The notes: generated from the sequence alone by a model not told the origin. A stretch of 64,000 bases of DNA from Pseudomonas sp. H3(2019) (GCF_007713465.1 NZ_VMSG01000008.1:144520-208519); one strand, 5' to 3'; shown: positions 1-7,880, counted from the stretch's first letter. Made by a program: numbers and translations.

Positions 1-92
1 TGGACAACGTGCAGCGCACTGAAGCCGCGAGCAGCAACCTGCACGGGTTGTCGGGGCAATTGAACGCGGTGACGGCGCGCCTCGGCGCCTAG
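1..92 (+). CDS. C-terminal end of a probable methyl-accepting chemotaxis protein (partial)
   Basis: Only the last 29 codons are inside the window, read from base 3 to a TAG at 90-92. The tail (QRTEAASSNLHGLSGQLNAV) has the alternating small and hydrophobic pattern, rich in Ala, Ser and Leu, that ends the cytoplasmic coiled-coil hairpin of Pseudomonas chemoreceptors. That is a resemblance only: no diagnostic signalling-tip motif is visible because the rest lies upstream. Any coiled-coil protein could look like this. Confidence 0.4.
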   Translation, partial: DNVQRTEAASSNLHGLSGQLNAVTARLGA

Positions 93-204
93 TCATCTCA
101 AATGTGTATCGGCACGCTAACCGTGTCGGTACACGATTGATCTCAAGTGTGGGTGTTGCACGTCGATGATTCGGTTATCCCTAACCTCATCGAAGGAAAC
201 GCCC

Positions 205-657
205 ATGGTCAGCCTTACATCGGTCTCGATCAATCAGACTCTGTCCACTTCCACCAGCAAGACCGCCATCAGCGGCAGCACCGATACCGACACCACGCAA
301 AGCACAACCACGACGGGCAGTTCGACTACCGACAGCGGCAAAGTAGCAGCCGGTGGTGGCGCTGCTGCGTCGGGCGGCAGCAGTTCGAGCAGCAGTAGCA
401 GTGAGTCGGATACGGTGAAAGAACTGCGCAAGCAGATCGCCGAATTGCAAAAGCTATTGCAGGAGCAACAGCAACAACTGCAAGCCGCTCAGGCCAGTCA
501 GGAAAGTGCGGATGCCAAAGCGGCGAAAGTCGCGGCCGCCCAGTCGCAGATCGCAACCACCTCGGGTTCATTGGAGACCGCCACGGCGTCGTTGACGCAA
601 GCACTGCAAGAGTCCGGCAGCAGCACGTCGGGGTCGCTGGTCAGTACGACGGCGTAA
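205..657 (+). CDS. FlxA-like family protein
   Basis: A 150-residue protein of low complexity. Residues 1-70 are rich in Ser, Thr and Gly, followed by a Ser run and then a coiled coil beginning at KELRKQIAELQKLL with a Gln-rich stretch (QEQQQQLQAAQ). This combination matches the FlxA-like family, whose E. coli namesake belongs to the flagellar sigma-28 regulon; the molecular role is unknown. The ATG at 205 was chosen over an in-frame ATG at 166 because GAAGGA lies about 6 nt before it. No signal peptide or membrane segment is seen. Confidence 0.7.
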   Translation: MVSLTSVSINQTLSTSTSKTAISGSTDTDTTQSTTTTGSSTTDSGKVAAGGGAAASGGSSSSSSSSESDTVKELRKQIAELQKLLQEQQQQLQAAQASQESADAKAAKVAAAQSQIATTSGSLETATASLTQALQESGSSTSGSLVSTTA

Positions 658-694
658 CGGCGCGGCGGTGTTGCCGGTCGTACCCATCAGACGC

Positions 695-730
695 AAAAAA
701 GCCGCATACCCCCAGGGGCGTGCGGCTTTT
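695..730. terminator. bidirectional Rho-independent terminator
   Basis: An A-run followed by GCCGCA, an inner CCCC/GGGG pairing, TGCGGC and TTTT. It lies between the convergent FlxA-like gene and the PepSY gene and can end transcription from both sides. Confidence 0.85.
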
Positions 731-743
731 GCATCGCTTCGAT

Positions 744-1064
744 TTACTTGTCTTGTGTGTTGCTCAGCACTTTGCCGGTATTGGCGTCCAGCTTCACGTC
801 CCATTCGACGTTCTTCGCGTCGCGGATTTCAACCTTGTACTCATAAACACTGGTTTTGGCATTGTGCTCCAGCTCGGTGTCAGTGATGTTCGCGGCCGTG
901 CTGCCAGGATGCTCAGCGAGCGCCGCCTGATTGAGTTTCTGCATGTCCATCACAATGCCGTCCTTGAGCAGACCCGGGATCAGGTCCGGGCGCACATCAG
1001 CCATGGCGAAACCCGCCGTCAGGGTCAGGGCAGTGGCGGTGAACAGGGCAGTCAACGTCTTCAT
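744..1064 (-). CDS. PepSY domain protein, exported
   Basis: A 106-residue protein with a typical signal peptide (MKTLTALFTATALTLTAGFA, cleavage after AMA) followed by one PepSY-type domain: a helix, then strands around YEYKVEIRDAKNVEWDVKLD and the closing pattern DANTGKVL. PepSY proteins are periplasmic or cell-surface modules thought to act as inhibitors or local regulators. It stands alone, ends at the shared terminator and is not in an obvious operon. Confidence 0.85.
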   Translation of the reverse strand: MKTLTALFTATALTLTAGFAMADVRPDLIPGLLKDGIVMDMQKLNQAALAEHPGSTAANITDTELEHNAKTSVYEYKVEIRDAKNVEWDVKLDANTGKVLSNTQDK

Positions 1065-1148
1065 GGGGGCATTCCTTGGGTGAGTTGTTTAAGTGGCGTC
1101 AGGTTAACCAGCGCTACTTAATTCATCCTTAACTCCCCCGAATCCTTG

Positions 1149-1180
1149 GATCGCTCCCACGCAGGAGCGTGGGAGCGATC
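1149..1180. repeat. Pseudomonas intergenic palindrome after glpQ
   Basis: A perfect 14-bp inverted repeat, GATCGCTCCCACGC and its complement, around a 4-nt loop. It lies just after the glpQ stop codon with no T-run. It contains the GCTCCCACGC core common to Pseudomonas intergenic repeats and may double as a transcript-stabilising hairpin. Confidence 0.75.
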
Positions 1181-1196
1181 AATAGCGGGCGGCCAC

Positions 1197-2324
1197 TCAG
1201 AAGCCGTTGTTCTCAAGCAGCTGCGCAACGCTGCCCGCTGCCGGGCGCTTGTAGTACTTGAGCAGTTCGCTGGCGCGGTTGGTGAAGATGCCATCGACAC
1301 CGGCGTCCATGACCTTCTTGTAGTCCACCGCATCGTCGATGGTGTAGACGTGCACCAACATGCCTTTGTCGTGGGTGTACTGGTTCATCCACGGTTGCAC
1401 CAGGTCTGAATAGCTTTGATCGCCGCCGTTGGTCAGCGCTGCCGAAGGGCCGGTGCCGATGGCGCCCTGAGCCTTGGCGTAGTCGACCCATTGCTCGAAT
1501 TCGGCTTTGTCCTTGGGTTCCTGTTTGGCGTAGTAAGTGGCTTTATCCTTGTCACCGGACTCGGCAAAGGTCACCTTCGACTTGGGTTCGATGCTGCCTT
1601 CGCCCACCCACAGCAGGAGAATCTTCGGCACTTGCGGCATTTCTTTTTGCAGCAGTTCGAGGCTGCTTTTCTCGAAGGTTTGCAGGATCACTTTGCCTTT
1701 GCCCTGGCCGACGGTCAGCTCACTTTTGGCCAGTTTGGAACCCGCCGGGCTCAGCCAGCCACGGTCCTGAAGTTTGTCCTTGAGGTCGCGCTCGATGCCG
1801 GGAAACTGCTTGGGCTCTTTGGTTTCGATGTAAAGCCCCGGCTTGTGCAGCGGGTTGCCTTCGGCGATATCGATGATTTCGTCCAGGGTCAGGATTTTCA
1901 GGCCAGCGTACTTGGCGCGTGCGCGATCCGGGTGCGCGGTGTTGAACCAGCTGCCGGCGTCCAGGGTTTTAAGTTCGGCGAGGGTGAACGCATTGGCCGG
2001 GCTGTCCTTGCGTTCCGGAAACCTGGTGGCAACGTCGGTGGTGCGTTGCAGGTTGTTGTCGTGCAAGGCGAACAGCACGCCGTCCTTGCTGCGTTGCAGG
2101 TCCATTTCCAGGTAATCGGCGCCCAGGTCGCGCGCCAGTGTGTAGGAGGCGGCAGTGGATTCCGGTGCATCGAACGAGGCGCCACGGTGGGCGATCACTG
2201 CCGGGTGCGGGATCCCGGTGGCGGTGGCCAGAGCGGTCGGGCTCTGCTGGCTGGTAGCCTGTGCCTGGCCAAGGCCGAGCATCAGACTCAGCAACAGGGC
2301 ACTTTTTGTGTAGGTAACAGGCAT
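1197..2324 (-). CDS. glpQ: periplasmic glycerophosphodiester phosphodiesterase
   Basis: A 375-residue secreted enzyme expected to hydrolyse glycerophosphodiesters to glycerol-3-phosphate and an alcohol. The signal peptide runs through LLLSLMLGLGQAQA. The GDPD barrel starts with the catalytic His loop VIAHRGASFDAPESTAASY, followed by DYLEMDLQRSKDGVLFALHD, which holds the metal-binding Glu/Asp and second His, and it ends with DAGVDGIFTNRASELLKYY. Length and motifs match periplasmic GlpQ rather than the short cytosolic UgpQ type. It is monocistronic. The 248 bp upstream are shared with the divergent small gene at 2573; I see no certain Pho box. Confidence 0.92.
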   Translation of the reverse strand: MPVTYTKSALLLSLMLGLGQAQATSQQSPTALATATGIPHPAVIAHRGASFDAPESTAASYTLARDLGADYLEMDLQRSKDGVLFALHDNNLQRTTDVATRFPERKDSPANAFTLAELKTLDAGSWFNTAHPDRARAKYAGLKILTLDEIIDIAEGNPLHKPGLYIETKEPKQFPGIERDLKDKLQDRGWLSPAGSKLAKSELTVGQGKGKVILQTFEKSSLELLQKEMPQVPKILLLWVGEGSIEPKSKVTFAESGDKDKATYYAKQEPKDKAEFEQWVDYAKAQGAIGTGPSAALTNGGDQSYSDLVQPWMNQYTHDKGMLVHVYTIDDAVDYKKVMDAGVDGIFTNRASELLKYYKRPAAGSVAQLLENNGF

Positions 2325-2572
2325 AGTCGAGATCCTTTCGTAAGAAGCGATTTCAAAGACGTCTCTTTTAACAATTGAGCGACGGATGCGCTATCGCCAA
2401 TCCGACATTCACGTGTGTGAGGGGCGTTTTTTCCGCGCTTTTGTGCAGTCTTTTGCAGTACGATCGACCTTGGCAGTTTCCCCGTCAGAGGGAAATCCCA
2501 AAGCATTCTTACCCCGCCCTGCGTGTAAACCATCGTTCAGCCGTCCTTCGGGACGCACCCGTGAGGTTTACC

Positions 2573-2902
2573 ATGCACATCACGTCCGAGCTTATCTGCC
2601 AGGCCGCCGACCAACTCAAAGGCTTCGTCGGTTTCAATCGCAAGACCGCTCACTACATCGTCCGCTTCAGCGAAGACGCCTTTGGCATGGACGTCGCTGA
2701 CGACGCGATCATCCCCGCCAACGAGTTCGTCTGGGCGCCTGAGGCCGGTCAAGCCATGACCCTCAAGCGCGAGCTGATCCGCTTGCTGCTGGAACAGAAC
2801 ATTGACGACCGGATCAACATCACCGAACCGCTGCGGGTTTACATGCGACGCGAGGATTTACCGGAAATTAGCGCGCTGCGCAGTCTGGTTCAGGCCGGCT
2901 GA
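2573..2902 (+). CDS. conserved hypothetical protein
   Basis: A 109-residue soluble protein beginning MHITSELICQAADQLKGFVG. It has no signal peptide, membrane segment or catalytic motif that I recognise; an acidic N-terminal half is followed by a helical, Arg/Leu-rich end. I think it is a conserved Pseudomonas protein of unknown function. The ATG at 2573 was preferred to much earlier in-frame starts because GTGAGG lies just before it. Its last 13 bp overlap the end of the convergent monooxygenase-like gene. Confidence 0.65.
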   Translation: MHITSELICQAADQLKGFVGFNRKTAHYIVRFSEDAFGMDVADDAIIPANEFVWAPEAGQAMTLKRELIRLLLEQNIDDRINITEPLRVYMRREDLPEISALRSLVQAG

Positions 2903-3222
2903 CGCTCGAAGGCATAAGCGCGTTCAACCTTGCACACTCGCGTATGAAACGCTTCATACCAGGTCGAGCGCCCGCGTTCGCGGGTTTCACTGTGCTCGGC
3001 GTGATGTTTCCAGGCGAGGATTGCTTCTTCGCTGGACCAGTAGGAAACGGTGATGCCGAGACCGTCTTCACCCCGGGCTGACTCGACTCCGAGAAACCCT
3101 GGTTGGTCGCGGGCGAGTTCGACCATGCGCATCGCGGCTTGCTCGTAACCCTGGTCGGCGGTGGTGCGCAGTGAAGTGAAAATCACCGCGTAGTAAGGCG
3201 GCGAGGGGGTGTTGGCGATCAT
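2890..3222 (-). CDS. antibiotic biosynthesis monooxygenase (ABM) domain protein
   Basis: A 110-residue single-domain protein with the ABM/ferredoxin-like dimeric barrel pattern: YYAVIFTSLRT, a helix over MVELARDQPGFLGVESARG, then ITVSYWSSEEAILAWKHHAEH. ABM proteins include small monooxygenases and many of unknown substrate. It overlaps the upstream CTP-synthase-like gene by 4 bp (its ATG at 3222 inside that gene's end at 3219), so the two are translationally coupled. The divergent LysR regulator probably controls both. Confidence 0.85.
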   Translation of the reverse strand: MIANTPSPPYYAVIFTSLRTTADQGYEQAAMRMVELARDQPGFLGVESARGEDGLGITVSYWSSEEAILAWKHHAEHSETRERGRSTWYEAFHTRVCKVERAYAFERQPA

Positions 3223-3929
3223 TTGCGATTCCTCACGCAGGCCTTGATAAAGGCTTCGACCAAGGGTGGAAGAGTGCCGGCTAGCGCCGCTCGCTCGGGT
3301 TGAAACAAGGTCGCGACGAAGAACGGATGATCGCTGAGCTCCACGGCCCGTAGATCACCCGCCGAATCGTGGCCGGTGGCTTTAAGGTTGTGTGTCAGCA
3401 GTTGCTCTTCGAACGCTGGATTGACGCCGTAGCGGCAGTGGTAGCCTTCGCGAATTTCAGTGGTCGCGTAGGCGTTGGCGATCAGCGAGCCTTCAACCAA
3501 CCGGATGCTGTCGGCAACCTCGACCAACGAGCAGGTCAGCGGCGTGAGCACGGCGCGAATGGCGTCTGGCGCAGTTTCGCCATGCTCGGCATCGGCCCAA
3601 CCCAGAACGTTGCGCGCGTATTCAAGCACCGCGTGTTGGAAACCACCGCAGGTGCCGAGGAACGGACGCTGCTGTTCGCGGGCAAAACGGATCGCCAACA
3701 GCGCGCCGTCCATGTTGCGGTAAGGGCTGGCAGGCACGCACCAGAAGCCGTCGAAGTCAGCCAATTGAGTGTTTACATCAATGTGGTCAGTGGCCAGCCA
3801 CTCAACCTGCACATCAACTTCAGCGTGTTGTGCGGCCAGGTTCAGCGCCAGGGGAATTGCCTGATGGGCAGTGACCTGCGGGTCGTAGTCACCGATCAGT
3901 GCAATACGCAGTTCAGGGCTTTTTTGCAT
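3219..3929 (-). CDS. CTP synthase C-terminal-region-like protein (class I glutamine amidotransferase fold)
   Basis: A 236-residue protein resembling only the glutaminase half of CTP synthase: start LRIALIGDYDPQVTAHQAIP and nucleophile elbow FLGTCGGFQHAVLEYARNV with Cys94. The synthetase domain of PyrG is absent, so this is not CTP synthase. Where real amidotransferases have the catalytic His before Pro-Glu (HPE), this protein has Gln210 in LFQPE, so glutaminase activity is doubtful. The name I recall for this family is CTP synthase C-terminal region-related (seleno)protein, in which some members carry selenocysteine at the Cys position. It forms a two-gene unit with the ABM protein. Confidence 0.8.
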   Translation of the reverse strand: MQKSPELRIALIGDYDPQVTAHQAIPLALNLAAQHAEVDVQVEWLATDHIDVNTQLADFDGFWCVPASPYRNMDGALLAIRFAREQQRPFLGTCGGFQHAVLEYARNVLGWADAEHGETAPDAIRAVLTPLTCSLVEVADSIRLVEGSLIANAYATTEIREGYHCRYGVNPAFEEQLLTHNLKATGHDSAGDLRAVELSDHPFFVATLFQPERAALAGTLPPLVEAFIKACVRNRK

Positions 3930-3958
3930 AGTGTCTCCAAGACTTGTTGATTCCTGGG

Positions 3959-3997
3959 CGCCACTATAGATTGGCGTTCACGCAATCAATAGTGGCG
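3959..3997. promoter_or_regulatory. 39-bp near-perfect palindrome, probable LysR-type operator
   Basis: Arms CGCCACTATAGATTG (3959-3973) and CAATCAATAGTGGCG (3983-3997) pair with one mismatch around a 9-nt centre. The inner part ATTG-N9-CAAT fits the T-N11-A interrupted dyad of LysR-type regulators. It lies between the divergent CTP-synthase-like gene and the LysR gene, so it probably governs both. A direct repeat of TGGCGTT (3972 and 3993) is also visible. Confidence 0.7.
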
Positions 3998-4006
3998 TTT
4001 ACCCAA

Positions 4007-4906
4007 GTGTTCAATGCATCAACGCACTATCAGCTGGATTACCCGGACCTCGCCTTGATTCTTGCGTTGGTGCGCGGCGGCTCTCTGGCACGGGCGGCGG
4101 CACTGTTGAAGGTCGACGTTTCGACGGTGTTTCGTGCGGTCAGGCGTCTGGAAGCGGCGTTGGGCCAAGCGCTGTTCGAGAAAAGTCGCGCAGGTTATTT
4201 GCCGACCGCCCTGGCCCGAACACTGGCCGAGCAGGCCGAACGCGCCGAGCAGGCGCTGGAAGCGGCGCGTATTGGCGTGGAGCAGGGCGGTGACGTCATC
4301 AGCGGCACCGTGCGCCTGACCTGCACCGATTCGGTGTTGCATGCGTTGCTGTTGCCGGCACTGGCGCAGTTCATGCCGGCGTACCCGGCGTTGATTCTGG
4401 AACTGAGCACCTCCAACGATTTCGCCAACCTCAGCCGCCGCGATGCCGATATCGCCTTGCGCCTGACCCGCTCACCCCCGGAGCATCTGGTTGGGCGGCG
4501 ATTGGGGGCGGTGTCGTACCGGGTGTGTGCGAGTGCGGCGTATCTGAAGTCGGTCGAGCCGAGTGATCTGACGCGGTTGAGCTGGATCGCTCCGGATGAC
4601 TTTCTGCCCGACCATCCAACCGTGATCTGGCGTCGTCAGCAATTTCCCGGTGTGCTGCCGAGCTATCGCTGCAACAGTATGCTCTCGGTCACCGAGTTGG
4701 TACGCGCCGGGCTTGGGGTCGCCGCGTTGCCGAACTTTCTGATCGACGCCGCGCAGGGGCTGCGCCCATTGAGCGAACCCCTGCTCGGTTACGACACCAG
4801 CCTGTGGTTACTGACTCGCCCGGACTGTCGAGCATTGCGCTCGGTGGTGACGCTGTTCGACGAGTTATCACGCTGGTTGCAATTGCCCGATCAGGAGCGT
4901 TGCTGA
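4007..4906 (+). CDS. LysR-family transcriptional regulator
   Basis: About 299 residues. The N-terminal winged helix-turn-helix is clear (LDYPDLALILALVRGGSLAR, then LLKVDVSTVFRAVRRLEAALGQALFEK), followed by a substrate-binding-type effector domain (AYPALILELSTSNDFANLSR, then DADIALRLTRSPPEHLVGRRLG). The start is uncertain: no ATG or good ribosome site is in frame before the HTH. I chose GTG 4007 because earlier starts (TTG 3944, GTG 3992) lie upstream of or inside the palindrome. It is divergent from the CTP-synthase-like/ABM pair and probably regulates it and itself. Its last 16 bp overlap the convergent DUF1003 gene. Confidence 0.88.
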   Translation: MFNASTHYQLDYPDLALILALVRGGSLARAAALLKVDVSTVFRAVRRLEAALGQALFEKSRAGYLPTALARTLAEQAERAEQALEAARIGVEQGGDVISGTVRLTCTDSVLHALLLPALAQFMPAYPALILELSTSNDFANLSRRDADIALRLTRSPPEHLVGRRLGAVSYRVCASAAYLKSVEPSDLTRLSWIAPDDFLPDHPTVIWRRQQFPGVLPSYRCNSMLSVTELVRAGLGVAALPNFLIDAAQGLRPLSEPLLGYDTSLWLLTRPDCRALRSVVTLFDELSRWLQLPDQERC

Positions 4907-5430
4907 TCCTTTAGAACGTGTTGATGCATCTCCATGGTCAGGTTTTCGATGCGTTCAGTCAGTTCTTTGGTCATTTCGGTCAGTCGGGTGTTTTGTTGAA
5001 GCAACGTCAGTAACTGCGCTGAGGTCTTCGCGGCTTGTGCTTGCCGTTCGGTGTTGGCAATCGCCAAGGTCTCGCGGTGTAGCGCGTCGGCTTCGGACTG
5101 GGCTTTGTCGCGGGCGGCCTGACGGGTTTGCGCCAGCAGAATCAACGGCGCGGCATAGGCCGCTTGCAGACTGAACGCGAGGTTGAGGAGGATGAACGGG
5201 TAGACGTCGAAGGTCGTTAACCCCGTGACGTTCAGGGCAATCCAGACCACGACGATGAGGGTTTGCGCGCCGAGGAAGGTCGGGGTGCCAAAGAAGCGTG
5301 CAAAGGCTTCGGCCTTCAATGCAAAAGTGTCGTTGCCGAACGTCGATGCCAGATGAGCGTGCGGCCGGTGGAAGCGCAAGTGATCGACGGGGACGGCGGG
5401 ATCTTTTTCTTCGGGCTTGGTTGAATTCAT
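4891..5430 (-). CDS. DUF1003 family membrane protein
   Basis: A 179-residue protein. After a charged, soluble N-terminus (about 45 residues) come two membrane segments (FLGAQTLIVVVWIALNVTGL and YPFILLNLAFSLQAAYAAPL), the DUF1003 signature, and then a long coiled coil (about 110-175) rich in Gln, Glu and Arg. The start at 5430 has GAGAG upstream; an in-frame start at 5508 would add an unlikely Gly/Ser-rich extension. Function is unknown. A copy of the ACACT-N4-AGTGT motif sits about 75 bp upstream, so it may belong to the regulon of the neighbouring TetR protein. Confidence 0.85.
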   Translation of the reverse strand: MNSTKPEEKDPAVPVDHLRFHRPHAHLASTFGNDTFALKAEAFARFFGTPTFLGAQTLIVVVWIALNVTGLTTFDVYPFILLNLAFSLQAAYAAPLILLAQTRQAARDKAQSEADALHRETLAIANTERQAQAAKTSAQLLTLLQQNTRLTEMTKELTERIENLTMEMHQHVLKDQQRS

Positions 5431-5502
5431 GATGCTCTCTGCAATGCCATGGGACTGAGGCTCACTATAACCCCCACAGCTTCCAGCGCCCGATTCGCTT
5501 TG

Positions 5503-5520
5503 AAACACTTTGTAGTGTTT
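5503..5520. promoter_or_regulatory. ACACT-N4-AGTGT operator upstream of DUF1003 gene
   Basis: Perfect 7-bp arms AAACACT and AGTGTTT around TTGT. It shares ACACT-N4-AGTGT with the two sites in the tetR/metallo-hydrolase promoter region at 6239 and 6284. It lies between the end of tetR and the DUF1003 start on the same strand. Confidence 0.55.
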
Positions 5521-5599
5521 TATTCAGCGCTTCGGTCCAGCGGATAAACACGTGAACAGTGTCATTTGTTCCATGTGTCCTTTTGCGTGCCCTTCATGC

Positions 5600-6208
5600 C
5601 TACCGTTGATAGCAGGCCAGAAACATGTCCAGCGTCGACTCTACAACCGTCGTCTGCATCTCGGGTGACAGTGGTGGACAGTTCAGGGAGATCTGCGGCC
5701 AGAAGGCAAATGCCTTGAGCATTCCCTGCACCTGCTGGGCAGCAAAGGCCGGGTCTACAGGCTTGAGCCGACCGTCAGCCTGAGCCGCGCGAATCCAGGT
5801 GGTCAGCCCTTCTTCACGTTCGCCAATACGCTCGACCATGTCCTGGACCCGTTCTGGCGAATGGATGGTGGCGGCGATGGCAACTCGTGCCAGATCAAGG
5901 AAATTGGTGTCCCCCAGCAACTGCAATTTGCAGTGCAGCAGTTGGCCCAACTGCTCGCGCAGCGGTAGGTCTGTGCGATAGCAGTTGTCCTGCTGAGCGG
6001 TGACGTTGGTCCACAATCGTTGCAGGATTTCAGTCCACAGCTCTTCTTTACTGGGGAAGTGGTTGTACACCGTGCGCTTCGAGACACCCGCGGTGGCGGC
6101 GATCTTGTCCATGCTGGTGATGTCGAACCCGTTGGCACGGAATTCGGCAATCGCCGCCTGAACAATGGCTTCGCGTTTACGGTCGGTGAGGCGCAGTGGA
6201 GCTGTCAT
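5600..6208 (-). CDS. TetR/AcrR-family transcriptional regulator
   Basis: A 202-residue protein. The N-terminal HTH is standard for the family: KREAIVQAAIAEFRANGFD, then MDKIAATAGVSKRTVYNHFP, then SKEELW. The C-terminal half is an all-helical ligand and dimer domain containing LKAFAFWPQISLNCPPLS, resembling the TetR C-terminal AefR-like type. It is divergent from the metallo-hydrolase gene at 6411. The 200-bp gap holds one perfect and one imperfect palindrome of the same motif, so it most likely represses itself and that gene. Confidence 0.92.
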   Translation of the reverse strand: MTAPLRLTDRKREAIVQAAIAEFRANGFDITSMDKIAATAGVSKRTVYNHFPSKEELWTEILQRLWTNVTAQQDNCYRTDLPLREQLGQLLHCKLQLLGDTNFLDLARVAIAATIHSPERVQDMVERIGEREEGLTTWIRAAQADGRLKPVDPAFAAQQVQGMLKAFAFWPQISLNCPPLSPEMQTTVVESTLDMFLACYQR

Positions 6209-6238
6209 AAATACGCTTCGGTAGAAAAAAAGGAAGAA

Positions 6239-6256
6239 TTACACTCGGCAGTTTAC
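6239..6256. promoter_or_regulatory. imperfect TetR-type operator
   Basis: ACACT (6241) CGGC AGTTT: a one-mismatch version of ACACT-N4-AGTGT, 31 bp upstream of the tetR start codon. It lies 33 bp from the perfect site at 6284-6305 on the same face or nearly so. Confidence 0.5.
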
Positions 6257-6283
6257 TTGCTCACGGCTTTGTTGCAATCTTGA

Positions 6284-6305
6284 AACTACACTGTGCAGTG
6301 TAGTT
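6284..6305. promoter_or_regulatory. perfect TetR-type palindrome
   Basis: AACTACACTG and CAGTGTAGTT form a perfect 10-bp inverted repeat around TG. It lies in the divergent tetR/metallo-hydrolase region and is the strongest candidate operator of the TetR protein. Confidence 0.75.
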
Positions 6306-6410
6306 GAGCGGTTGAAAAATAGAGTTTGCGGCTGACGCGTGCGTGCATTGGCCATTTATCGTCCGAAAAAGAAACGCCGCACCTCGTCGGTTTTCTGGAG
6401 TCACTCAAAC

Positions 6411-7466
6411 ATGGCCACTTTCTCTTCCCCGGCGGATAGCGCCACTGAACTGAAAACGTCCCGGCAAGAGCAGGGGCAATACCAAAATCATGCGGCCGTA
6501 CCGGGGCAAGGTTTTCGCAAGACCCTGCAAATTTTCTGGAACATGATTTTCCACAAGCCGAGTAACACGCGACCGACCGGTGTTATTCCGGTTCAAGCAC
6601 TGACTCTCGAACAGCTTCTCGACGCACCGAACCACAGCGTGTTTCGCCTGGGGCATTCCACCGTGCTGCTGAAACTGCGCGACAAGTTCTGGCTGACCGA
6701 TCCGGTCTTCGCCGAGCGTGCATCGCCGGTGCAATGGGCCGGCCCCAAACGCTTTCATCAACCACCGATCAGCCTGGAGGAGTTGCCACCGATCGAAGCG
6801 GTGATTCTGTCCCATGACCATTACGACCACCTCGATCGTCAGTCGATTCTCAAGCTGGCGGACAAAACCGGGCACTTTCTTGCGCCGCTGGGCGTGGGTG
6901 AGACGTTGATCAAATGGGGCGTCGATGCGAGCAAAGTGCGTCAGCTGGATTGGTGGGAAGGCACTCAGATCGAGGGGATTCATTTCATTGCCACGCCTTC
7001 GCAGCACTTTTCCGGTCGCGGACTGTTCGATGGCAACAGCACGCTCTGGGCCTCTTGGGTGATGATTGATGGCGGCAAACGGATTTTCTTCAGTGGTGAT
7101 ACCGGTTACTTCGACGGTTTCAAAGCGATCGGCGAACAGTTCGGCCCCTTCGATCTGACACTGATGGAAACCGGCGCGTACAACGTCGACTGGCCGCTCA
7201 TCCACATGCAACCGGAAGAAACCCTGCAAGCCCACATCGACCTCAAGGGCCGTTGGCTGCTACCCATTCACAACGGCACTTTCGATTTGTCGATGCACGC
7301 ATGGCATGAACCCTTCGACCGCATCTTGGCCTTGGCCTTGGAACGCAGTATTTCGATCACCACGCCACAGATGGGCGAAGCGTTCAGTCTTGAGCAGCCG
7401 CAGCGTGGAGAGGCCTGGTGGCTGGAGGTTGAAGAGACGACCGTTCAGTTGATCGTTAATGGCTAG
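6411..7466 (+). CDS. metallo-beta-lactamase-fold hydrolase (UlaG/NAPE-PLD-like)
   Basis: A 351-residue enzyme with the zinc motif HDHYDH at residues 135-140 (VILSHDHYDHLDR), preceded by the strand FRLGHSTVLLKLRDKFWLTD and followed by IFFSGDTGYFDGFKAIGEQF and LLPIHNGTFDLSMHAWHEPF, which supply the remaining ligands. The order and length match the MBL hydrolases related to NAPE-phospholipase D and RomA. The N-terminal 40 residues are polar with no signal peptide, so it is probably cytosolic or peripheral. The ATG at 6411 follows GGAG. It is divergent from tetR, which probably represses it; the substrate is unknown. Confidence 0.88.
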   Translation: MATFSSPADSATELKTSRQEQGQYQNHAAVPGQGFRKTLQIFWNMIFHKPSNTRPTGVIPVQALTLEQLLDAPNHSVFRLGHSTVLLKLRDKFWLTDPVFAERASPVQWAGPKRFHQPPISLEELPPIEAVILSHDHYDHLDRQSILKLADKTGHFLAPLGVGETLIKWGVDASKVRQLDWWEGTQIEGIHFIATPSQHFSGRGLFDGNSTLWASWVMIDGGKRIFFSGDTGYFDGFKAIGEQFGPFDLTLMETGAYNVDWPLIHMQPEETLQAHIDLKGRWLLPIHNGTFDLSMHAWHEPFDRILALALERSISITTPQMGEAFSLEQPQRGEAWWLEVEETTVQLIVNG

Positions 7467-7529
7467 GGACGTGCGCCTATTCCACGGATTGTTCTGCGCA
7501 GATGCTGGTACAGCAGACTCTGCCAGTGT

Positions 7530-7547
7530 TGGGGGGAAGGCCCCCCA
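7530..7547. terminator. GC-rich hairpin between convergent genes
   Basis: TGGGGGG-AAGG-CCCCCCA lies between the end of the metallo-hydrolase gene and the end of the small HTH gene. There is no strong T-run on either side, so termination efficiency is uncertain. Confidence 0.6.
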
Positions 7548-7562
7548 TTGGATGATTGGGTA

Positions 7563-7880
7563 TCACTCAATCATCGCGTAATCCGCCCGCCCCACCGGAT
7601 CAGGCGTAGAGCCTCTGACGCTCATGCCTCGGCCCGGTGCAAAGCCTGGAAAGAACACCAGGCCTTCGGCTTCAAGCCGATAGGCGAGGGCCAGGCGGGT
7701 GACGTCGAGCACTTCACCGCCCGCTTCAAAACGGCGGATCGCTTCAACGGTAACCCCGGACTCCCTGGAAAACTCCTCCAGCGACCAGCCCAGCATCGCA
7801 CGGGCTTGTGCGCTGTGTGCGGGGGTGAATTGGAAAAGGGCGATACGTTCCAGGGTGATTTTCATCGCAAGAGAGGCCAT
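7563..7880 (-). CDS. XRE-type helix-turn-helix protein
   Basis: A 105-residue protein with one Cro/C1-type HTH: AQARAMLGWSLEEFSRESGV, then TVEAIRRFEAGGEVLDVTRL, then ALAYRLEAEGLVFFPG. It closely resembles small stand-alone Xre regulators of accessory regions. The ATG at 7880 has GGAG at good spacing; an internal ATG at 7865 is the alternative. An AraC remnant lies immediately upstream, so its own promoter region looks rearranged. Target unknown. Confidence 0.8.
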   Translation of the reverse strand: MASLAMKITLERIALFQFTPAHSAQARAMLGWSLEEFSRESGVTVEAIRRFEAGGEVLDVTRLALAYRLEAEGLVFFPGFAPGRGMSVRGSTPDPVGRADYAMIE

